Shown here: positions 22,613-27,648 of the stretch, piece by piece
How positions within the stretch are numbered: position 1 is the stretch's first letter
Layout: each line of letters opens with the position of its first letter
NCBI GenBank assembly: GCA_009827215.1
Contig: WUAJ01000006.1
Location: 1-27,648 of the forward strand
DNA: 27,648 bases
Source: Phycisphaeraceae bacterium
GTDB taxonomy: Bacteria; Planctomycetota; Phycisphaerae; Phycisphaerales; UBA1924
Reading direction: 5' to 3'
Notes under the pieces: model-generated
Seen by the model: the letters and a program-made list of their open reading frames with translations, nothing else
Databases searched by the model: none
What the model was told of the DNA's origin: nothing
Position numbers and translations under genes: made by a program

Positions 22613-23653
22613 ATGAGGATTCTGGTCACAGGTGGAGCTGGGTACATCGGATCCCACGCGTGTCAACGGCTGCTAAGAGATGGTTACCACATCGTCGCGC
22701 TCGACAATCTCCATCGCGGACATCGCGAGCCGATGGAGATACTAAAGGGGGCACACCCCGAAAGCTTCGAGTTTGTCCACGCTGATCTTGGAGACCAATC
22801 GCAAGTACTCCAAGTTCTCGATGAGCATGAGCTTGATACGGTCATGCACTTTGGAGCGCTCGCGTATGTGGGAGAATCGGTCGAGGACCCACTCTGGTAT
22901 TACCAGAACAACATCGCACAAGCGATCGGGCTGCTCCAAGCATGCGACCAATCACGAGGGGGCAAGGGGATCGAGCGTTTCATCTTCTCCTCCTCTTGCG
23001 CGACCTACGGCGATCCTCCAGATGACATGATCCCAGTCCCTGAGCACTGTCCACAGAATCCGACTTCTCCTTACGGTTACACCAAGCTGCACATGGAGCA
23101 CATCCTGAAGGACTACGCGAATAGCCGTGCGATGAAGAACAACCCCATCGCGCTGACCATGCTCCGCTACTTCAATGTTGCTGGATCGGATCGAACAGGC
23201 ATGCTTGGTGAGGATCACGAACCCGAGACACATCTGATCCCGGTCGCGATCAACGCGGCGCTCGGAAAGCGTGAATCCATGTCTATCTTCGGCACCGATT
23301 ATCCCACCCCTGACGGCACCAACATCCGCGATTATGTCCATGTCGAGGACTTGGTCTCGGCGCATGTACTCGCGATGAACTCCACAAAGCAAGGGGAGGT
23401 CGAAGCGTTCAATGTGGGGATCGGGAAAGGCTACTCCGTGCGAGAGATCCTTGATGCAGTCAAGCGTGTCTCAGGTGTGGATTTCACGATCCATGACGCT
23501 CCAAGGCGTGCGGGTGACGCGATCGCGTTGTACAACGATCCGACGAAGATCAAAGCCAAACTCGGATGGGATGCGAAGATCACCGACATCGACGAGGTCG
23601 TCAAAGACGCATTCGATTGGATTAAAGCGCACCCAAATGGATACGCAAGCTGA
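22613..23653 (+). CDS. galE: UDP-glucose 4-epimerase
   Basis: The protein has 346 residues, and the ATG is 5 nt after GGAGG. It belongs to the extended short-chain dehydrogenase family and interconverts UDP-glucose and UDP-galactose for cell-envelope sugars. Motifs are the NAD-binding GGAGYIGSH (7-15), DNLHRGH (31-37), FGALAYVGESV (80-90), the serine block SSSCATYG (126-133), catalytic Tyr154/Lys158 in YGYTK, RYFNVAG (185-191) and RDYVHVEDL in the substrate domain. It is monocistronic. Its TGA abuts the stop of the convergent pilin gene with no gap, the two together forming TGATCA. Confidence 0.95.
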   Translation: MRILVTGGAGYIGSHACQRLLRDGYHIVALDNLHRGHREPMEILKGAHPESFEFVHADLGDQSQVLQVLDEHELDTVMHFGALAYVGESVEDPLWYYQNNIAQAIGLLQACDQSRGGKGIERFIFSSSCATYGDPPDDMIPVPEHCPQNPTSPYGYTKLHMEHILKDYANSRAMKNNPIALTMLRYFNVAGSDRTGMLGEDHEPETHLIPVAINAALGKRESMSIFGTDYPTPDGTNIRDYVHVEDLVSAHVLAMNSTKQGEVEAFNVGIGKGYSVREILDAVKRVSGVDFTIHDAPRRAGDAIALYNDPTKIKAKLGWDAKITDIDEVVKDAFDWIKAHPNGYAS

Positions 23654-24274
23654 TCATTCGTCGAACTGACGAGGCGATGCGCTCGCGACCAATCTGATCG
23701 TCGGCGCTTCGAGATTCGCACCAATCGCGGCGTCCTGAACATCATCCGGCTGGATGATGAGATCAATTGTCACACGCTTGAGTTGGGGACCGACATCGTA
23801 TTCCATGTCAAACTGCACTTTGTTAAGACCCACCATCAGTGGCGCGGCGGATTCTGACTGATAGGTGTCGTTCACGAATGTGGTGACAACATACCAGAGC
23901 TCGTACGGACCGGTTTCTGCGTCACCGTCACGGCGTTCAAGACGAGTGACGCGCCGTTCACCTGTAACTGGATCGCGGAACGAGACAAACTCCATCCATG
24001 TGGATTCGATTGTTGGAGTGGTGATAGGGTTTACTGGATACGGACCAAAGTTCTCTCCAGTGCGAACCATTGAGGTGAGACGCTGCATCACGATGCGCGC
24101 CACGACATTGGTGGACGCTCCCTCAGTGGTGACTTTGTATCCCTTGAAGGACGCGTCAAGCGCGGCCATCGTTGCGGTCAAAAGCGTCGAGGTGATCGTC
24201 AACGCGATCAGGACTTCGATGAGACTGAATCCGCGACAAGTAGATTTGCTAGGTTTACGAGTGGAACGGATCAT
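23654..24274 (-). CDS. Prepilin-type N-methylation domain protein (minor pseudopilin, PulJ/PilW-like)
   Basis: The protein has 206 residues. The class III signal RGFSLIEVLIALTI (14-27) has the prepilin peptidase site between Gly15 and Phe16 and Glu20 as the mature Glu5, followed by a hydrophobic helix. The rest is a beta-rich globular domain with no recognised enzyme motif. Phe at +1 and the later pattern (VVARIVMQRLTSMVR, then a FVSFRDPVTGE segment) suggest a minor pilin or pseudopilin of the type II secretion/type IV pilus class. Its ATG overlaps the stop of the large PilX-like gene by one base (TGATG), so they are translationally coupled. Confidence 0.85.
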   Translation of the reverse strand: MIRSTRKPSKSTCRGFSLIEVLIALTITSTLLTATMAALDASFKGYKVTTEGASTNVVARIVMQRLTSMVRTGENFGPYPVNPITTPTIESTWMEFVSFRDPVTGERRVTRLERRDGDAETGPYELWYVVTTFVNDTYQSESAAPLMVGLNKVQFDMEYDVGPQLKRVTIDLIIQPDDVQDAAIGANLEAPTIRLVASASPRQFDE

Positions 24275-27168
24275 CAGTGGATCCCTCCTTCTTGATAAGT
24301 ACCGGCGACAGGTGGCATCGACAACGGCAGCATCAGTCCAGACGGAAGACGCATATCGGGGTTGTGGCGCACTCGGATCTTCCCGAATCCATTGAACGGA
24401 ACAGGAATCGATCCAGGAGGTTGCGCCTGGTCGTACGAGACATCTGCGAGACCATCACCATTCGTGTCGTATCCGATGATCGGATTGCCTCCGACGATTG
24501 GGAGATCAGCGGGATCAATCGATTCAAAGTCTCCGTCGCCGTCACCAAAGTAGCCAAGCGATGTGTTAAATCCTGCTGGGTTCCCGATCGGTGCACCAGT
24601 GATATCGACCAGCGGCGCGACGCCGTATTCCGGATCAAATGTGAGCAGCAGCGCTCCATGGATGTCCGTATTCCCGCGTGCATCGAGCACACCAGCGATG
24701 ATCGCGCCCTGGAGCTGGACATCCTGCTCAGGTGGTGAGTTAAACGAACCAAGATCAACTGAGTAGTTCGGCAGCATCATCGAGCTGGTCTCGATGTCCT
24801 CCATATCGCCAGAATCAGGATTCAGGTAAGGATTCTCAGGCTCGTCAGGATGAATCGTCGAGAACTTCGTGGCGCCAGTAAACTGGACCTTGTTCCGCAG
24901 CTGCGTGTAGTTGATCGGAGTATCTGACACAACCGATCCGACAAAGAGCGTGTCATGGAATCGGATGTTATTGGAGTATTTCTTGGTATCCGTAACACGC
25001 AGACCGTTGATCACGAGTGGTTCTGGGAGTGTGTTGTACGCCGAGCCGTAGGTTCCGATCTCTGAATCCGGGACATCGCCCTTATCAATCGGTGAGCCAA
25101 CATCGATCATGAGGATGTACTCGTTTGGTGGGATCGCGGTCGAAGGGAGCATCGGCGGTGCGTTGGACGCATCTTCTCCCGCTTCATCGCCGTAGACAGT
25201 TCTGCTGTACTTCGGGATCACATCGCCGTCAGTGTCGAAGACATTCAATCCGTACTCTTGCCAGAGCGGATGGGTGTTGTCATCGTGCGTTCGGATGTAG
25301 GTCGCGCCAACGAATGTGCAGTTGTCAAAGAGGCCATTGAGCCCCATCGGGATCTGCACATTCCGGAATGTCATATTGGTAAAGACTGGGCGCCAGTAGA
25401 TATCCGAATAGCTCGGCGAGTTAAACGGTGCTTTTTCTGAGTACGCTTCGGCGTGATTGTCTGGTAATCCGTCGTAGTCCGTATCTTCCCAGACGGCGTT
25501 AAACTGCGGGTTATCGAGGTTGGATGAGTTGTCTGCGAGTGTCCATGTGTCCAACGCCGCAACTGTGGTTCCGAGTTGATCAGCAACTTGCTGCCAGAAC
25601 GGATCACCGTCCGCGGCCGCCATCAGTGCAGTTTCGGTCTCAACGAAGCTGGTTTCGTCGATGTCTGGGAGCATCAGATCGTCTGCGCCGAATACCATCG
25701 GCGGATCACCCTCACCAGGAACAATTGGTCCGTGCAAGCGTTCCTCGATCGGTCCTTGTTCAGTTTCCCAACTTGAGAGGTCAGTGCGAAATACGAGTCC
25801 GCCGTTGACCTTCGCGTATCGATCCATGAGATCGATGTACCCATCGCGCCATCCGAGTTCGAGATCGGAATACACACTATGGATCGCGTCGTAATCCAGA
25901 GGATTTTCATCTGCTGGTTCGTACTGACCGTTGTTGTTCGCATCAACGAATCCAAACACGCCGTTCTTATTGCGATCGGGTGTACTTGAATCCATGAGCA
26001 GTGCCAAATCTTCATCTACACCATCGAACTCAGGCGCAGCGCCAGCAGTCTCGGCTGGTGTGCCTGCGATCAGCGCTGCGGAAAGCGTAACGCGATTATC
26101 GCCGTTTGTGTCGTAGTGTCGGATGAAGATATCGAACTCATCGAGGTATCCATCTCCTGTCGCATCGTTGAATGCGCCATCGGGAACCGAGTCGCCGTCC
26201 TGATCAACATCGGATGGGATCCCTGCTCCTTCAGTTGGGTGACCGATGCGGAGACGATTGTCACGATCGACATCTGAAGCGGAGAGTGCGGCCCAAAAAT
26301 CTTCGAGTTTCGCGTCGAGGTTTGCGTCTAAACCATAGAAGTCCGAGCGCATGACGATCGGATCGCCATGGTTGAAGTCGACCTCGTCATAGCGTGTCCC
26401 GAGATCACCCTCGATACTGACATTCTTTCCGATCAGGATCTTCGAATGCGCGAGGATCGCTTGATCCACACTCTTCGCGATCCTGTAGTCCCGCATAATC
26501 GTCCGGCGGATCGGCTGATTGTTCCGCTGCATGTCGTAGACGATGCCTTCGGAGATCACTCGTATGTACTGACCACCCGCGAGTGGCGCGTAGCGGATCT
26601 GATACGCCGGAGGCGGATTCGTCATCGTATTGATGTCCCACTCGTTCAGCATAACTGCTTGAGTATTGACCCAGTTCGATGATGCGTACACCGTGGAGTC
26701 CACACCGCTCGGTGCGGATTGGATCTCTGGCGCTTCAAGGTACCCCAGACCTGTGATGAAGTTGGTGTCAGCGCTGTGAATATTGATCAATGCTTCAGCG
26801 ATTCCTGCTGGAGTCGCGGCTTCGGTGTATCCCATGCGAGGCTCAGAAACTTGATATGTTCCGATGTCCGAGCCGTTCCCTGTCCATAACGCCCACGAGA
26901 GGTTCGCATCAATCTGACTCTCAGCGACGACAAATCGAGAAGAAGCTTCGTGCAAGCGATGTTCCGCGACCGCGAGCCCAGTCTCCGCGGCACTCATCGC
27001 ACGCATCACATGCAGGTGCATATTCGCTGTGCGGATATTGCCTGTCGAAGAAACCGCCATCGCGGCGATCAATGATCCAAACAACACAAGGAACATCATC
27101 GCGAGGATTGATGCGATCCCACGGCGGTGGGATGTGAGTACCTGGGTTAAGCGTGCTCGAGTCGTCAT
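24274..27168 (-). CDS. Large PilX-like minor pilin with multiple Ca2+-binding-type loops
   Basis: The protein has 964 residues from the ATG at 27166-27168, which has AAAGGACA about 8 nt upstream. An earlier in-frame ATG at 27210 would overlap the preceding gene. The N-terminus (15-70) is PilX-like: RRGIASILAMMFLVLFGSL, a hydrophobic helix, then MRAMSAAETGLAVAEHRL. Usual PilX proteins have about 200 residues, so some 800 extra residues follow. The added part carries EF-hand or thrombospondin-type acidic loops: DVDRDNRLR (299-307), DVDQDGDSV (320-328), DATGDGYLDEFD (335-346), DTNGDNRVT (353-361), DRNKNG (398-403), DANNNGQYE (409-417), DTDYDGLPD (562-570), DTDGD (645-649), DGDGD (876-880) and DTNGDGLAD (901-909). 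It is probably exported and sits at a pilus or pseudopilus tip. A calcium-stabilised adhesin role is inferred. Confidence 0.85.
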   Translation of the reverse strand: MTTRARLTQVLTSHRRGIASILAMMFLVLFGSLIAAMAVSSTGNIRTANMHLHVMRAMSAAETGLAVAEHRLHEASSRFVVAESQIDANLSWALWTGNGSDIGTYQVSEPRMGYTEAATPAGIAEALINIHSADTNFITGLGYLEAPEIQSAPSGVDSTVYASSNWVNTQAVMLNEWDINTMTNPPPAYQIRYAPLAGGQYIRVISEGIVYDMQRNNQPIRRTIMRDYRIAKSVDQAILAHSKILIGKNVSIEGDLGTRYDEVDFNHGDPIVMRSDFYGLDANLDAKLEDFWAALSASDVDRDNRLRIGHPTEGAGIPSDVDQDGDSVPDGAFNDATGDGYLDEFDIFIRHYDTNGDNRVTLSAALIAGTPAETAGAAPEFDGVDEDLALLMDSSTPDRNKNGVFGFVDANNNGQYEPADENPLDYDAIHSVYSDLELGWRDGYIDLMDRYAKVNGGLVFRTDLSSWETEQGPIEERLHGPIVPGEGDPPMVFGADDLMLPDIDETSFVETETALMAAADGDPFWQQVADQLGTTVAALDTWTLADNSSNLDNPQFNAVWEDTDYDGLPDNHAEAYSEKAPFNSPSYSDIYWRPVFTNMTFRNVQIPMGLNGLFDNCTFVGATYIRTHDDNTHPLWQEYGLNVFDTDGDVIPKYSRTVYGDEAGEDASNAPPMLPSTAIPPNEYILMIDVGSPIDKGDVPDSEIGTYGSAYNTLPEPLVINGLRVTDTKKYSNNIRFHDTLFVGSVVSDTPINYTQLRNKVQFTGATKFSTIHPDEPENPYLNPDSGDMEDIETSSMMLPNYSVDLGSFNSPPEQDVQLQGAIIAGVLDARGNTDIHGALLLTFDPEYGVAPLVDITGAPIGNPAGFNTSLGYFGDGDGDFESIDPADLPIVGGNPIIGYDTNGDGLADVSYDQAQPPGSIPVPFNGFGKIRVRHNPDMRLPSGLMLPLSMPPVAGTYQEGGIH

Positions 27169-27194
27169 AGTGTTCTGTCCTTTGCTGCCGAGCA

Positions 27195-27648
27195 TCAAGG
27201 CACCACCCACATGACCTCAGTCACGAGGTCCGGCTCGATCGCGTTGACCGCTTGGTAAAACACGCGGACCGTCACACGGAGTGGATAATCATCTACCTCT
27301 CGTCCAGGGAAATCGCCGTTCGCAGCTTCGGTAAAGTTATCGGCGCGGACGATGGAAGAATCAAACGGATCAACTTTCTGGACGACGACCTGCTGTGACC
27401 AGCCGTACATCGGAGTCCCAACAAAGACGCCGTTGCTGGTTGCGCCTTCTTCAGCACCGTAGTGGTCGATTTCTGGGATGATCTCGCCGTACGCATTAAT
27501 CGGTCCTGGAAGATCACCATCCGCGAAACCTGCGGTCCCGACAAACGAGAAGGTCAGTCCATCGAAATCTTCGATGTCATCGAAGTCGTCGACATTAATC
27601 TCGCCGGCATCCGGACCCCAACCGTGGAGTACTCCACCGTCGCCATTG
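27195..27648 (-). CDS. C-terminal part of a secreted protein of the pilin cluster (runs off right edge)
   Basis: The reading frame is open from the window edge to the TGA at 27195-27197, giving about 150 residues. It contains acidic, Asp/Gly-rich segments (NGDGGVLHG, INVDDFDDIEDFDGLTFSF) and a beta-rich ending with PLRVTVRVFYQ and LVTEVMWVVP. The last blocks look like the C-terminal strands of a minor pilin (V-x-V-x-V and a final hydrophobic strand). The N-terminus with its prepilin signal would lie outside the window. The PilX-like gene starts 26 nt downstream with its own ribosome binding site, so the three genes form one operon. Confidence 0.7.
   Translation of the reverse strand, partial: NGDGGVLHGWGPDAGEINVDDFDDIEDFDGLTFSFVGTAGFADGDLPGPINAYGEIIPEIDHYGAEEGATSNGVFVGTPMYGWSQQVVVQKVDPFDSSIVRADNFTEAANGDFPGREVDDYPLRVTVRVFYQAVNAIEPDLVTEVMWVVP

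Noticed and set aside
1..27648. CRISPR array, insertion sequence, prophage or defence system
   Set aside because: I saw no regularly spaced repeats, transposase, integrase, terminal inverted repeats with target duplications, or nuclease/NTPase defence pair. All genes fit chromosomal housekeeping, stress or surface functions.

Overview
The window looks like chromosomal core sequence from a planctomycete, most likely a marine member of the Phycisphaerae. This placement is inferred from protein character and gene mix, not from a search. The supporting signs are two dissimilar clpP genes in tandem, a serine/glutamine-rich membrane protein ending in a LREVLGPP-like motif, prepilin-type secreted proteins, a CpcT/CpeT-like lipoprotein in a non-photosynthetic setting, and a stand-alone tRNA-Ile. 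GC content is moderate. Genes are tightly packed, with many 1-8 nt overlaps. I see no insertion sequence, prophage, CRISPR array or rRNA.

Layout, left to right. (1) 1-1782, minus: a metallophosphoesterase followed by the N-terminal part of a YidC-like membrane insertase that runs off the left edge. (2) 2119-4083, plus: clpP1-clpP2 with a clear intrinsic terminator, then a four-helix membrane protein with its own extended -10 promoter. (3) 4104-7587, minus: a zinc-site-deficient MDR oxidoreductase, a HEAT-repeat lipoprotein, and an ABC ATPase translationally coupled to a low-complexity membrane protein. (4) 7667-11924, plus: rnr (RNase R), a CpcT/CpeT-like lipoprotein and a renalase-like FAD oxidoreductase, each overlapping the previous stop codon. 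(5) 11928-14615, minus: phhA, an arylamine N-acetyltransferase and thiL. (6) tRNA-Ile(GAT) with promoter and terminator. (7) katG, then the convergent ECF sigma/anti-sigma pair, then a divergent secreted protein with two FAS1 domains. (8) 20493-22440, minus: a DUF502 membrane protein and L-threonine aldolase. (9) galE, plus. (10) 23654-27648, minus: three genes of a type IV pilin/type II secretion-like minor pilin cluster, including a 964-residue PilX-like protein with many Ca2+-binding-type loops.

Functional logic: clpP1/clpP2 supply proteolysis and rnr supplies RNA turnover. The katG, ECF sigma/RskA-like and FAS1 block resembles the mycobacterial SigK-RskA/MPT70-MPT83 arrangement and may be an envelope or oxidative-stress unit. 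The pilin cluster probably builds a calcium-dependent surface fibre or secretion pseudopilus.

The most interesting observations are: a recurring -10-like hexamer exactly 6 nt before start codons that lack a ribosome binding site, suggesting leaderless mRNAs; the rnr-CpcT/CpeT-FAD oxidoreductase chain of overlapping genes; the sigma/anti-sigma/FAS1 module; and the giant calcium-loop PilX-like protein. None is proven to be a new system from sequence alone.
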